Origin: Apostichopus japonicus
Lineage: Eukaryota > Echinodermata > Holothuroidea > Aspidochirotida > Stichopodidae
Length of the DNA: 64,000 bases
NCBI RefSeq assembly: GCF_037975245.1
Contig: NC_092576.1
Coordinates: 18,654,611-18,718,610 of the forward strand
Direction: 5' to 3'
The translations under genes were made by a program, and so were the position numbers. The number at the start of each line of letters is the position of its first letter. Position 1 is the first letter of the stretch. Positions 39,461 to 51,650 of the stretch are shown here, one piece after another. The notes beneath the pieces were generated by a model that was given only the letters and a program-made list of their open reading frames with translations, was not told the DNA's origin and searched no databases.

Positions 39461-41409
39461 CAGGCGCGTATCCAGGATTTTCTAACCCGGAGGGCCCGAA
39501 TTACTATCTAAGCGGAGCGCCACCATCGGTTGGCGCGGAGCGTACAAGAAAATTTCTGGTTTTGATACCCCCCAGATCACCGGAAATGGCACTTCTCGGG
39601 CTTGAAATTGACCAACCAGATGTACACTTTTGCCTGAGAACCAAGTATTTCCCATTTTTTTTTTCTTCCATCCACAACCTTTTTGAAGATTGTCACCAGT
39701 CACACATCATGTTCGACCTCATCGCATGTCCTATGGATCATTGCTTTTGTAGGTGATTCTACGTCACGGCCCACAATATCCGTCAGCCCCACTTTTCAAG
39801 GTTTTAAGCCCATTATTTGTTGAGAATTTGAAAATTCACATTTCTCGTGAATAAAATCACTTTAAAACATACCCATAATGTTGCACAAAATTCAATCTAT
39901 GGACAACCAATATAGAAAAACCTCCTTGAACCCCTAACAGACAGGTCAAAATTGCACGAGTAGAGGAAAGTATGATGAAGAATGTTGGTCAGGAAAGTTT
40001 CGAAAATTCCGACACAGTTAATTTATTGGTGTAGAAATATTAAAACCCTCTTATAATGGCTTTTATAAAACTTGGTTGAAGGAAATGAAAAATAGCAGAT
40101 ATTTCCGAAACCGAACACTACACACATAGGCGTAGGTCCCGCAGGAGGCGGGGGCTGCAGCCCCCCCCCCCCCGCAACCATTTTTTTCCCCATTTTTTTC
40201 GGGCACCTACTGAAAGAAAAATAAATAGCAATGAATAGCTTAAAAATGATCTCCTTGGTAATTACAATAAAGTTCTAAGCTTGGCCGACATTACTATACT
40301 TTAAAAGAGAGTTTTGACATAAATGGATCTGTATGCTTTTCTCCATCTACATAAAACATTTCGTTATTGACATTAGCATCCGGCGGTATACTGTGCAACT
40401 TTCACGGACCGTAAGGTACACGATGCCATGCAATGTAATGACCAATGCTTGCTGATATGATATAGGCATCTATATGTGGAACGCGCGCTTCGCGCGCGAA
40501 CAATTTTGGTTATATTTTTCGGGCAAGTCATTACAGCCCCCAAATCCAATTGGGCTCCTACGCCTTTGACTACACACATAGACAGTTTTTGAGGCTGTTC
40601 ATCGTGGAACATGCATTTCAATGCGCACTGATATGATATTATATCTGCTCTTTGCTTTACAAATTCGAACAGGCGTGTAGCGAGTAATTGCCAAGGGAGG
40701 GGCGAAGCCTGTAGGCAAACTATCTATGCGAAGCGCCACCATGAGTTGGCGCGAAGCGTACAATAAAAATTTTGGCCGAAAATGCCTCCCAGATCGCTGG
40801 AAATGACACTTCCCAGGCCTTGTAAGTTGCATCTAAGCATTGTTTATTTTGAAATTACTAGCGATGTCATAAAGAAAATTTGCTCGGGGGGAGGGGCGGT
40901 CGCCCCCTTCCCGAAATGCGTCATGTTCCCCGACGACTCGGTCGAGTTCAAGACCAGTGCACAGTTGGTTCCATATAGCACAATTGTACAATTGTTTAAG
41001 GCGTCCATACACACACACGCGTTATGATAGACCATATATAGTACTTATGTAGATACATTAGTGAGAGAGGAAAAATGGAAACGTCAAAAATGGAGTTGTC
41101 GATGTAAGGGGTAGGGTGAGGCGCACACCCCCTCCGTAACCCTTGATCTGTCAATGGCTACCCTGTGTATATAATAGGGATCAGCGCTTTAACTATGACT
41201 GTTCCTCTTTCTCTTCCCGAGGTCTTGGCTTTCTTCTACTCCCTCCTTTTCTCCTTTTTCTCTCTTTTTTCTTTTTCTTTTCCCTTCCTTCCTCTCCTCC
41301 TTTTCTTTTTCCCCCCTCCTTTTCCCTTTTTTCTTCTCTTTTTTTCTCTCCTCTTTTCCTTACCCGGGGGGGGCGCGCGCCCCCAACGCCCCCCCTGGAT
41401 ACGCGCCTG
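39461..41409. mobile_element. Element with CAGGCGCGTATCCAGG terminal inverted repeats
   Basis: The 16-bp ends are perfect inverted copies (39461-39476 and 41394-41409), flanked on both sides by GGTTT. Near 40670 a second left-end-like sequence (caggcgtgtagcgag, then 'gcgaagcgccaccatgagtt') repeats the first 250 bp of the element, so this is a nest of related copies. Ends of this type resemble hAT elements, though an 8-bp target duplication is not found for the outer pair. The right part contains a polypyrimidine tract (about 41210-41365). No transposase is seen. Confidence 0.6.
40125..40568. mobile_element. hAT-like MITE, 444 bp, nested
   Basis: Terminal inverted repeats are CATAGGCGTAGG and CCTACGCCTTTG. 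They are flanked by a perfect 8-bp target-site duplication ACTACACA (40117-40124 and 40569-40576). The 8-bp duplication and CA..TG ends fit hAT. It is non-coding and carries poly-C and GCGCGCTTCGCGCGC palindromic tracts. Confidence 0.8.
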
Positions 41410-42430
41410 GGTTTACACTGCAAGCATGTGAAAGGAACAGTGAAACGGAACAGGACATTTACAAATTGATTTTTTTTAAAGAATAAGTGGAGCAATCAAA
41501 AGTCTACCAAGTATGACATGCCCTCTGTAAATGCATGCCTCTCCCTCGCCCCCCCCCCCTCCCCCTTCCCCACCCACCTTATAGGTGCATAACAAACGTT
41601 AGAACAGTTGTTAGCTGATGATATCAAAATAGAGGAAACCCTCTATTCAAGCTTTTTGAAAAAAGATTATTGCAGCCTCCTTCATAATTGATTGTATAAT
41701 GAATAAAACAGCACAGATTAAAAACCTGATGTTTACTATAAAGTGTTTAACATACCAAATAACCTCATCTGGATCAAGTTTGGACACCCTGTACCATGAC
41801 TAAATATAGGATTTAAAGATTTAAAGTAGGAAATATCACACTTGACAGGATAACATATTCATGTACACAAAATATCTGACTGAGTTGCATGGAAAAAAAT
41901 TCACTGAGGAAACAGGTCATGTATTAATTAATAATACTGACATGCCAGCATTTCTCCAGCAGATCAGGGTAATAAACAATGGCATACCACCTGGGAAGAC
42001 CCATAGGAACAACTTCTTATATACTCTGCATATAGCATGTCAAGCTCCATACCGGCTTCCCACAACGTTGTGTGTTAAACGCCAATAACGTACACAACAA
42101 ATACATCCCGCACAGTAAGTTCCGGGTTAAGCTGTATAAGTCATACACCTACCTGCATGCTCACCTGTGTCATATTTATTGAGACTTTCTAGTGTGCATT
42201 TTAAGGGGGAAAGGAACTGATATGTAAAGTTCGACAGTTTTACTAATTTAATATTCAAAAGTGATGAGTTGGACGATATTGTCTGCAGTTTAACTATTTG
42301 ATGAGGGATGTTGATCGATTATGAGACCTACTTCCAGGGGCGTCAATCCGTAGTCACAGGTAGGGCAGTCATTATACATACAAACAAATAAACACACACA
42401 AACACACGCACCCACTCACTCTTCATTTAT
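41410..42430. other. Spacer without recognised gene
   Basis: Poly-C tracts near 41545 and an open frame at 41861-42088 without a recognised domain. Nothing else is supported. Confidence 0.35.
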
Positions 42431-42434
42431 AATT

Positions 42435-42580
42435 GCTTCATCGTTGACTATGTGCACTACTTTCACAATGCAAAAAAACCCTATCAGAATGGGTTATGGG
42501 GTCCAATTTTCAGGTTCTTTTTTTTTCAAAATTGAAAGGATGACACTATACTCTTCGCCGGCGGATTAATATATACGTGG
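42435..42580 (-). pseudogene. Inverted fragment of CD225 intron 3
   Basis: The reverse complement matches intron 3 of the array genes (for example 35490-35620): shared 'gtgcactactttcacaatgc', 'gggtccaattttcagg' and 'gccggcggattaatatat' when read on this strand. It is cut off at an (AT)n tract. Confidence 0.75.
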
Positions 42581-42584
42581 ATGA

Positions 42585-42643
42585 TATATATTTATATAAA
42601 AATATATAGATATATTTATTTATATATATATATATATATAAAT

Positions 42644-42690
<47 letters not shown>
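42585..42690. repeat. (AT)n microsatellite
   Basis: TA tract with TATTTA interruptions, between two inverted array fragments. Confidence 0.95.
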
Positions 42691-42693
<3 letters not shown>

Positions 42694-42714
42694 GTTACGT
42701 TACGTTGTTACGTT

Positions 42715-42911
42715 TCAAAATGTATGTGTATGTGATTTGGCAACGGCCAACGTGAAACGAGCACAGTACTGCGTTAACTGTCAATGCAGTGCACTGTACT
42801 GTTTAGCCAAACGCTAATGTTAATATATCTTTGAAAGTTTAATTATAATAATCATTCATTTAATGAGCCATTCCTACATTACGAATAAGTGAGAAGAGTG
42901 GGCTATGCATT
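42715..42911 (-). pseudogene. Inverted fragment of CD225 intron 1
   Basis: The reverse complement matches 16548-16750 in intron 1 of gene B (and the equivalents in D and C): shared 'atttggcaacggccaacgtg', 'cagtactgcgttaactgtca' and 'gagccattcctacattacg'. It ends abruptly at an (AT)n tract on both sides. Confidence 0.85.
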
Positions 42912-42913
42912 GA

Positions 42914-42972
<59 letters not shown>
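42912..42972. repeat. (AT)n microsatellite
   Basis: TA tract directly joined to the inverted intron 1 fragment. Confidence 0.95.
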
Positions 42973-42975
<3 letters not shown>

Positions 42976-43180
42976 GTAAATCAAAAAAAAATAACACACC
43001 AGAAAAATTCCACTTCACGACCGGTTTAGTCCTTTTTAGTCCTTTATGTCACCGAAGATCTAGATTGCTCCTTAAATGCTAAATTGATGATGGTGTCGGT
43101 TCCCGAATCAATCTTAAGGTTAATCTGTTGTGTTATCAAACATGAAAACCTCAACCAAAATAACGTCTTACAACTTGTTC

Positions 43181-43182
<2 letters not shown>

Positions 43183-43274
<92 letters not shown>
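43183..43274. repeat. (AT)n microsatellite
   Basis: Pure TA tract directly joined to the inverted copy of the gene C 3' flank. Confidence 0.97.
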
Positions 43275-43277
<3 letters not shown>

Positions 43278-43565
43278 ATATGCAACGTTAGCATACACGA
43301 TTAGCATACAAGGTTGACATACAACGTTATCATACAATGTTAGCACACAATGTTGATATACAACGTTAGCATATATACAGCAAAAAATCCTTATCAATGG
43401 GATCTACGTATTCAGCAGGTGAGAGCGTAGGTAGCCTTAATGAAGAAAGCAAAACTGAAACTAACATTCGCTACAGTACGGAATTGACAGACATCAACTG
43501 AGTTAATTGGTATGCATAGACGATTAGCATACAATGTTGGCATACAACGTTAGCATACAATGTTG
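43275..43565 (-). repeat. Inverted copy of gene C 3' flank segment
   Basis: The reverse complement of 37905-38090 is recognisable: 'ctgagttaattggtatgcat', 'ggaattgacagacatcaac' and 'ttaatgaagaaagc', with tandem 'acgttagcatacaatgttgg' words. It closes a pair of inverted repeats about 5.2 kb apart. Confidence 0.8.
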
Positions 43566-44200
43566 GCAAATAACGCCCCACCCTCCAACCCCCTCTTCCA
43601 ATATTCTCAGTTGTTGCCAGCAAAACAAACAACCACGCTGACTGTTATGTTTTATTACGTTGATTTTTAAATGGCATAGGTCACGGTGACGTGTTAAATA
43701 AACCAAGCTACAGAAGGTCACAAGATCATCATATTGTTGTACTCTGTTAAAAGATCAAGCCTGGTATAACATATAACACCTGATTGTCTATATACCTACT
43801 GTGTTGATATATGCCGCTAACGCATGCTAGACAGAACGCTTAGCTTATTCTATTCTCCATATATGATACTTATCCTCGTGTAAAACTGAATTGTGTAAGT
43901 ACGTACAATAGGAATAATAAGTCTGTCGTGTTGTAGTGATTTTATTAGCGTTAAGGTCTGTTTGGGGCTGTAATAAGTTTCAATAATAGAAGCATTCCTA
44001 TCCATTTTTTTTTTATTCAATTACGCCATTGTTGAAGCTCTGCTGTACTACCACGTAAGTCGTAACGAGACAACTTACAATGTGAACAATATTAACAAAC
44101 GAAAGATGAATAAAAACAGCAATGAACAAATTCAAAGGAAACTGGCAAGCCAGGCGTTTTGGTAATTGATATAACTCTATTGTCACTCAAGTAGGCCTAC
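43566..44200. other. Spacer; possible 3' part of minus-strand gene
   Basis: No exon with convincing splice sites was found downstream (leftward) of the two minus-strand exons at 44.2-44.6 kb. The sequence is AT-rich without repeats. Confidence 0.3.
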
Positions 44201-44373
44201 CTTCACTAACCCTGTAATAACCCAAGACATGTTTACTATTGTCCTCATATTTACACTTGTCAGTGAACTTTTCCGAAGAATCTTGAACAAATTTGAACAA
44301 CAGGTTGTAACGACTTTGAGTAAACAGCCAACAAGCACGCAGTCGTTCATCATCTGTCAGTACTTGCCTGATT
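44201..44373 (-). CDS. Second coding exon of unidentified gene
   Basis: 173 bp open in one frame, rich in Phe, Lys, Asp and Cys, with donor candidates at AAG|GTAGGC (44200) and CAGG|GTTAGT slightly upstream. Confidence 0.45.
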
Positions 44374-44644
44374 CTTGTTGTATGGTCTTCTTATTTTGAG
44401 TGATATGAATGATCATACAAAATTAATACTCTAAATGTATTAGCACGGAGCTCTTCTAACTTCATGGTATTAAATTGTCATACAACACTACATAACGTAT
44501 AATTGCTCTCTAACACGTTATACTCAGACCTACACATGTATAGCCTACTTACATGCCACAACAATCCAACGCAGTAGCGGCTTCGTACCAGCTGACAACC
44601 GTGTCACGCATTTTAGCGATTTGAAGGTCACTCGATTGCGCCAT
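44201..44644 (-). CDS. Unidentified gene, first two coding exons (minus strand)
   Basis: Exon 1 (44644-44553) starts ATGGCGC in a good context (agaagATGG), encodes MAQSSDLQIAKMRDTVVSWY then EAATALDCCG, and ends at donor GTAAGT (44552-44547) with two bases left over. Exon 2 (about 44373-44201) is open and protein-like: VLTDDERLRACWLFTQSRYN, LLFKFVQDSSEKFTDKCKYE, DNSKHVLGYYRVSEG, ending at GTAGGC. The acceptor chosen (acaacaag|AATC) keeps the frame but has a weak polypyrimidine tract, so the exact border is uncertain. The amino-acid composition and the splice donors favour real exons. The product resembles no family I can name. The 3' end is not visible, and the gene may be broken by the inverted fragments to its left. 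Confidence 0.5.
44553..44644 (-). CDS. First coding exon of unidentified gene
   Basis: 92 bp: 30 codons plus two bases, ATG in favourable context, consensus donor GTAAGT. No membrane segment or signal peptide is visible; the composition is soluble and helical. Confidence 0.5.
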
Positions 44645-44659
44645 CTTCTTACACCCAAA

Positions 44660-47630
44660 ACAATGACTCGCGCAAAGGTTTGGACGAAATACAGATATTA
44701 TCGTCGAATCTTTTCAAATGTTCACATATTGAAACATTAGAAGCACCAGATTTACTCTCGAGTTTTGAGTGAGTAGAATATACTAGTTAAACTGAAATAC
44801 AAATTACGGATATTTAACCGTGCTTACACAGCTGTTCTAAATTGGTGGAAACAAATATCCTGGCATGCATGTTGTCAAATGTTGTACAATCCAACGTAAG
44901 GCTCTTAACTAGTTACATACGGTATACGAAGCCTAACCGTTTTTATTGTTACCATGCTTAAATTGAGTAGACCTAAATATAGACGAAACGGCTTAACAGA
45001 AATATTTGGTCCCCAGGGCCATGACGCTGAGCCGGGTACTCTTAGATTGAGGGGCAACAACAGTTTATGGAAGGGACACTAAAAACAGGAGGGGCACAAT
45101 ACTCATGTCCTGTTACTTGTGAAATTTTCGTACACATGATGGTGGAACGGATTAGGGGAAAGGTGTGGGGGAACAGTAGTCTGGACAGGGAAGAGGACAT
45201 ACCACCTAGGCCCCCAACCTGGCTATGTGACTGCTTGGGAGGGGTGAAAACATTCATATGGAGCCATACAGTCACCTAAGGCAAGTGCTCAGTGAATAAT
45301 AAAGACTGAAAAAGACTGCAAAGTCATGTTGAGGTCAACCTTTTGAAGGCTATTTAAATCAACAAATGTTGAAGCTAAGTGAAACATCTTCGGAAAATTG
45401 CTTCCTTTTTAATTGAAAGGTACCTCACAGTAATGAAACAACCATAGCAAGGTGATGGTACAGGTGATTGGAAAATATGTCAAACCCCACTTTTGTCCAT
45501 ATCATATCTGCAAGACGGTTTTGGACAGAATTTCCCAAAATATAATTCCCCTGTACTTTCTGACTATTTTAAATGGACTTATCAGATTGACTGAGAGGAG
45601 ACAGGTGTAAACATACAACATATAAGTTAAAATGGAAGAAGAACAATATAACTTCCGAAAAGAATCTAAATTAGGCCTATATAGTTTAACTTATCGAGCA
45701 GCAACAAACTGTTTCGTTGAACCAAGTTTAATTTCATAAAAAAATATGTTCAAGATTCCCTTTCGCTTGCCATTCCCTTTACATACTTCCTTCGAAGTCG
45801 CTCACAATTCTTGGCTTTTATTTAATTTTAAGAATTCCTTACAATCCTAAAAATTAAGGAACTTGATTGCCTGACGTTGAGAATTAACGTAAAATATTAC
45901 TTGGGTCGACGCTTTTGCGTGAGCTGTTTGTTCAATATGCTGCAAGCGACAAGCCGGAAGTAGCTTAAGTCTATGTGGAGTATTTTTTTCTGTATTAAGT
46001 TTGTGTATGAATTACGTACAAATCTACGGTTGGAAGGTTCATTGGGCTGTCGGTTATCAATTAAACTGTTGACCTTTGCACAATTATACTCGTTCTATTG
46101 AATAGCTTGCGCTAGTTATATTTACGCAGAGTTTCATCTATAAGCATAGAGTGTAACCGGGTTAAATCAGGGTGTAACCGGTGGATTTCAACGACGCAGG
46201 TACGTGTGTTGGTAGTGTATGGGGTTCTTAATTCCCCAACAGGTTTCGGAAGGGTATCAACCTTTTACGGAAGTTCCAGCGGCGGATCAGGAAGTTCATG
46301 AAGGAGGGAACATTTGGCCCTGCATGGGAAAGTTTTAGCTGACTCGTTGGAAAAACAAGGTAAAAATGTAGACGTCATTTTGGAAGACCTGTATATAAAC
46401 TGTTACTTTGATCTATAATTAGGTCTAAACGTTATGATTTATGAATAAAGTTGGCTTTTCATCTCCTACCCTTAAATCGTAGGTCCGGATGGGTGGTCTT
46501 TTTCTTCCCCGATCGAACTAAGAGAGACATACGCGACTGAACTTTCTCTCGACTGGGGATGAAGGTCGGGAACCCCACCCCATGCAACTGGTTCGGTTGA
46601 CTCCGAGCTGATTATACTGATATATAATACTGATAAATAAAACTGATATATAGATGGATACCTCTCTTTATTTAGAAAATCAATGGGGTACAAACACCAT
46701 TTGAATATTTATCAATTGGGCAACTTAATTATGACTTACTTTTAAACAAGTGAAGAAACAATCACTGTCTCACAAATAGTTAAAGTAATGTTTAAGATCA
46801 GTAAGATGACAAGAGTGCACAGAATAACAAAACAATACACAGAAGACGTAACAAACGTTGCTTTTGGTGAGAAACTAGTGTACTGGTAATTCAGATTTCT
46901 ACAAGAAGAAAACGTCGAATAGGGACAATTTTAACATGGTTAGAAAGAAAAAATAAGAACTACAAGGACAATGTATCCAAATCTTCCACCAGACAATTCC
47001 TTTCATCTATGCAACTTGTCGTTAAGAAAGGAGGGTGGAGAGTTGAAAAGAAATACCGTCATAGAATATGATCCTTTTACACTGAAGTGAGGTGAAGTCT
47101 AAAGTGATGGGCTTGACGAAATGCACTGAAAATGGGATTTCCCTACAGATGGATTGTCTGTAAGGCAAAATTCTGCGAGATAAGACTAAAACAGGATTTG
47201 ATGAGGGTGTTGTAATCGGTCACTAACAGAATGCGGACTTGTAATTTTATAAGTGCCCATAGTTCTATCTGCTAGCCCTAAAAATATGCCCTGTACGATA
47301 AGCTGGTGAGGTTTAATGACATTAAAGAAATACCCAGTTACATAGATGTTCATAATCACGTGGGCCGGTGCAAATGAGTTTCAGTCTGCCTGACTTATTG
47401 GCAGGCTTTAAGTAATATAATTCTTAAGAGGCTCTGTGAATGTAAATGCACGTAAATGTCAGTAGGCTTATGATAATAAAACTATTCATATTTACCAGTA
47501 CATCCACAAAATTAAGTTTTTGGAGTTTAGACACTTCTGTGGAACACTTTATATTGTATTGGAATGAATAAACTGTTCAAGTAAGTTAATTGCGTTTCTG
47601 TTTTGTCTTACTACTACAACTGTACAGTTA
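44660..47630. other. Spacer without recognised gene
   Basis: A donor-like GACGCAG|GTACGT on the plus strand near 46196 could end an untranslated exon. Open frames at 45042-45279 (both strands) and 46472-46693 have no domain. No repeat structure stands out. Confidence 0.35.
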
Positions 47631-48265
47631 AGTGATACAATTGATTTGCTTCATCGATTACATCAGCTTTTATAAAGAAACCTCCGTGAATGTGTATGTA
47701 CATCAACTCACCCAGGTCGTTTTAGGTTATTATTATTATTAATGTATAAAAGCTTTGTTAAACATCCGACTTCCTGAATCACAGCTGAATCACACAAAAC
47801 TTCTCGGATGCATATTTAAATATGATTTTTTTTCTTGATCTCTTTAAATGCAATATCGTTCAATTGTTTAAAACTTCCTCTTAACACCTACTGTCTACTC
47901 ACACATGCATGTCACATACTTACCCTTGACTTACCATGGTGAGTGATACAATTGATTTGTTTCATCTATTACATCAACTTCAATAAGGAAACCTTCGTGG
48001 ATGTGTATGTACATAAACTCACCAGGTCGTTTTAAGATATTTATTATTATTGTTAATGTATAATAGCCTTGTTAAACATCCGACTTCCTGAATCACAGCT
48101 GAATCACACAAAAGTTCTTGGATGCGTATTTAAATATAATTGTTTAATTTGTTTTAGGGGTTGTTTTGCTCTCTTTAAATGCAATCTCGTTCAATTGTCT
48201 ACAACTTCCTCTTAACACCTACTATCTACTCACACATGTATGTCACATACTTACCCCTGACTTGC
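47631..48265. repeat. ~311-bp tandem duplication
   Basis: Two successive copies begin with 'agtgatacaattgattt' at 47631 and 47942 and share 'gttaaacatccgacttcctg', 'aatcacagctgaatcacac' and 'cacatacttacccttgact'-like ends. No coding frame is seen. Confidence 0.85.
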
Positions 48266-48484
48266 CATGCTGAGGATTTGGATCTGAAAATAACAAGAAA
48301 AACTACTAATTTTTAAACTGGCGAAATTGAACGAGATATAAATTGTCCAGTGTAATCGTTAATAAAAATGGAGGTTGGGTGTGGGGGGCAAGTATCTGTC
48401 ATTCGTATGAGCGACGAAGGTACTTATCTGCTTTAATGATATGAAAGATTTAGTAATGACTGGAAACGGCAAGAAGAATGGGTG

Positions 48485-49165
48485 ATGGATTAGGAACCGT
48501 AACGGAGAACGGGGTGGGGTGGGGGACAAGGGGATGGATAAAGAATTGTAACGGAGAATATTGAAGGCACAGGGGATGAGAAGGAACTATAACGGAGAAT
48601 GGGAGGGACAAGGAGATGGATAAGGAACCGTAACGGAGATGGGAGAGGGTCAAGGGGATAGATAAATAACCGTAACGGAAGACATGGGAGGGACAAGGGT
48701 ATGGATAAGGATTCGTAACGAGAAATGGGAGGGAGAAGGGGGTGGATAAGGAACCGTAACGGAGAATGGAGGAGGGAAAAGGGGATGCATAATGATCATA
48801 ACGGAGGACAGGGGAGGGACAAGGGGATAGACAAGGATTCGTAACGAGAAATGGGAGGGAGAAGGGGGTGGATAAGGAACCGTAACGGAGAATGGAGGAG
48901 GGAAAAGGGGATGCATAATGACCATAACGGAGGACAGGGGAGGGACAAGGGGATAGATAAAGAACCGTAAAGGAGTATGTGGGAGGGATAAGGGGAGGAA
49001 TGAGGAACCGTAACGGAGGATGAGGGAGGGACTAGAGGAGGAATGAGGAACCGTAACGGAGAGTGGGGGAGGGACAAGGGGAGGAATGAGGAACCGTAAC
49101 GGAGAGTGGCGGAGGGACAAGGGGATGGATAAGGAATCGTAACGGAGAATAAGACGGACACGGGA
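48485..49165. repeat. Minisatellite, ~40-48-bp units
   Basis: Purine-rich units of the type 'ggaaccgtaacggagaat' and 'gggagggacaaggggatgg' repeat over nearly 700 bp with length variation. The stop-poor minus-strand frames across it (Pro/Leu/Ser-rich) are artefacts. Confidence 0.9.
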
Positions 49166-49498
49166 TGGACAAAGAGAGAGGCATACGACTCTTCCGGGCA
49201 AATAAGTGGGTAGAGACTGTTGTCAGGATCTTGGAGGTAAAATACATTATATCTTATATATTACATTAAATACCTGCCGCGGTATACATTCGACAACGTA
49301 GTGATTCTACAACAACCAGTAGACACTGAATTCAATATTAATTGATCAATTATCTACACACCTCCTCTTCTATGAAAACCAGGCTGAAAAGTGTCCCTTT
49401 TGATAATAAGAGTGTACCTTTTTGTAATTTTTGTAATATTAAAAAGTACTCATGCAGCAATGACAACATACATTTTCTGCTATAATGCTTAACTTATA

Positions 49499-50220
49499 AC
49501 GGCAGCTCAATAGGGCCATGACAATTTTTTTTTTTCGTTTTTCCGACTATTTTGTCGATTTGTTTTAGTTAAAATTTCGTATGTTTGAGTTACACATATG
49601 TTTTTCTAACTTTTTTTCGTTTTTATGGCTTTTTGTTGCGCTTTTTAAACTTTTTTTTTCGTTTTTTAGGCTTTTATTTTCGCTTTTCAGACTTTCTATT
49701 TTCTTTTTTCAGACTTTTTTTCTTGACCCTGTACCATTGGTGCAGTATGTATAATGTGTTGTTTTTATGGTTTTTTCTCGACGCACCTTTTATCAGCATG
49801 GAACCGAAATGAAAACTCATATATGATTTGAAATTTGAAACGCAGTTTGCCTCAAACTTGCCTAATCAGAAAAACGAACAAAAGGCGAAAAAGTTTGAAT
49901 ATCCGAGCCTGAAATAAAATGTAAGCAATTGCTCCCTAGACAAGCTAGCAGCCATTGCAGCAATACTTTTACATTGACCATAGACAGGCGAAGCGTTTGG
50001 CTTTCCTAGTTACAACGCCAATGCAAACACATTGCACGTATAGGCTAGGCAAAGTCGGAAAAACGGGGGGAAATTTCAGAAAACCGAGAAAAAAATCAGA
50101 AAAACGGGGAAAAAGTCAGAAATACGAGAAAAAAAGGGCAGAAGAACAAAAAAAAAGCCAGTAAAACGATTTCCTTTTTTTTTCTGGGGGGGGGGGATTA
50201 TGGCCCTATTGAGCTGCCGT
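49499..50220. mobile_element. 722-bp TIR element with T-rich and A-rich arms
   Basis: A perfect 21-bp terminal inverted repeat (49499-49519 and 50200-50220) starts ACGGCAGCTCAATAGGGCCA. The left half is poly-T with CG interruptions (ttttcgttttt) and the right half holds the complementary 'gaaaaacgggg' repeats, so the element can fold back on itself. No target duplication is clear. It is a non-autonomous DNA element. Confidence 0.75.
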
Positions 50221-51650
50221 AATTTATTGCATTGAAAAAAATGTTTGCAAGAAATATTTTCTATATCTATGCAGGTGGGCCACGATACCTGCCCGCTGGC
50301 TGTTACGTTACGGGGCTTCTTACTATAAATTTGTGAGTTTCTAATAGGACTCATTTATCAGAGACTTTTGAGATAAGTTTTGTTGTTTGTTCGCTTAATC
50401 AAAATTAGAAGAAATAACTTATATATCCGTGCAGGTGGACCACGATAACTGCCCAATGACTGTCACGTTAAATGGCACCTTATTGAACATGCTGCTTGTT
50501 CGCTCAATCAAAATTGGGAGGGTGTGTTAAATCTCAGTGCAGGGTGCCTCTATAATTTTTGCTTTAGTAAAGCTACTTCTGTTTTCGATAAATTTTGATT
50601 GAAAAATTAATATCAGGCTAGTTTTAATGCTTATTAACATTTACAGTTATAACATTTGCGATCGAGTGGTTGAAAGTGTAAAATGTAAGTTTTCAAACAA
50701 TGGTCATTACAATTGAAAGTTACCTAAAACTTTGAGAGTTTTGGATGTCGATGAAAAAAGTCTCTCATATATGCAGATTCTGATTATATTAGCTTAGTAC
50801 ATATCTGGAATCATAAGAATATACTCAAAGCGGTTACACAACTCAGATGATGGAAGAATCCTATTCCTCTCACTGCCTGCGTTGTTCTTATCAACTTGTT
50901 TTCAACAAATGAAACACAACCCATGCAATTAATAACGGTTTTATCATATTGTTAACCAATGTATTATAAAGCTTTTGACTTATTTCCATGCAAGGAATTC
51001 AAGTTGTTACTCACCCTACATCACGGGAACGTTTTCAGGCAAAGAGTATAAGCTGCTGTTAGTATGTTTAATTTCGTTGTGAACTAGTTTACATAATAAT
51101 AATAATAATAATAATACACAGTTCTTATAAAGCGCAAATACACACTTAAGTCTCTATGCGCTAAAAATTGAAAAATTTACATAGTGAGTGGTTTAAATAT
51201 ATTTAGGATTATCTTGCTGGCGGCAAATTCGTGTGTCTTCTTAAACAAAACGAAAATGGAAAGGGGAAGTATTAACAATGTCGTACTATGCCGGCTATCC
51301 ATTGTAAAATATCAATTACGTCACTTCCTCTTCAGCAGAAAACAAAGGTGTTCGTGAGACATTGAGGAAAGAATTTTCAGGTAACCAATAAGCTATTTTA
51401 CAACGAATTTCAAAATCTGTTGGTACCAGACTTGATCTTTATACTGCTACAGAAAAAAGGTAAATGTCGAAATCATGCTTCTTTGATTTACAATTAATCG
51501 CCCATGAAACGATGGAACTACATGTATGAAATACAAAATATTATAGCCCCAATTTTGATGGTGTCACACAACATTGTTCACCTCTGGCGGTTCTATACAC
51601 ATTATTACATCTCAAATTCTATAATTCGAATTATTGTTATATCTCTAATT
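50221..51650. other. Spacer with (AAT)n
   Basis: A short (AAT)n microsatellite lies near 51095-51115. Two similar stretches near 50270 and 50428 share 'gcaggtgg(g/a)ccacgata'. No gene is recognised. Confidence 0.4.

Noticed and set aside
48490-49201. Pro/Leu/Ser-rich minus-strand protein of 183 residues
   Set aside because: Produced by the purine-rich minisatellite; repeats are DNA-level, with unit lengths that are not multiples of three.
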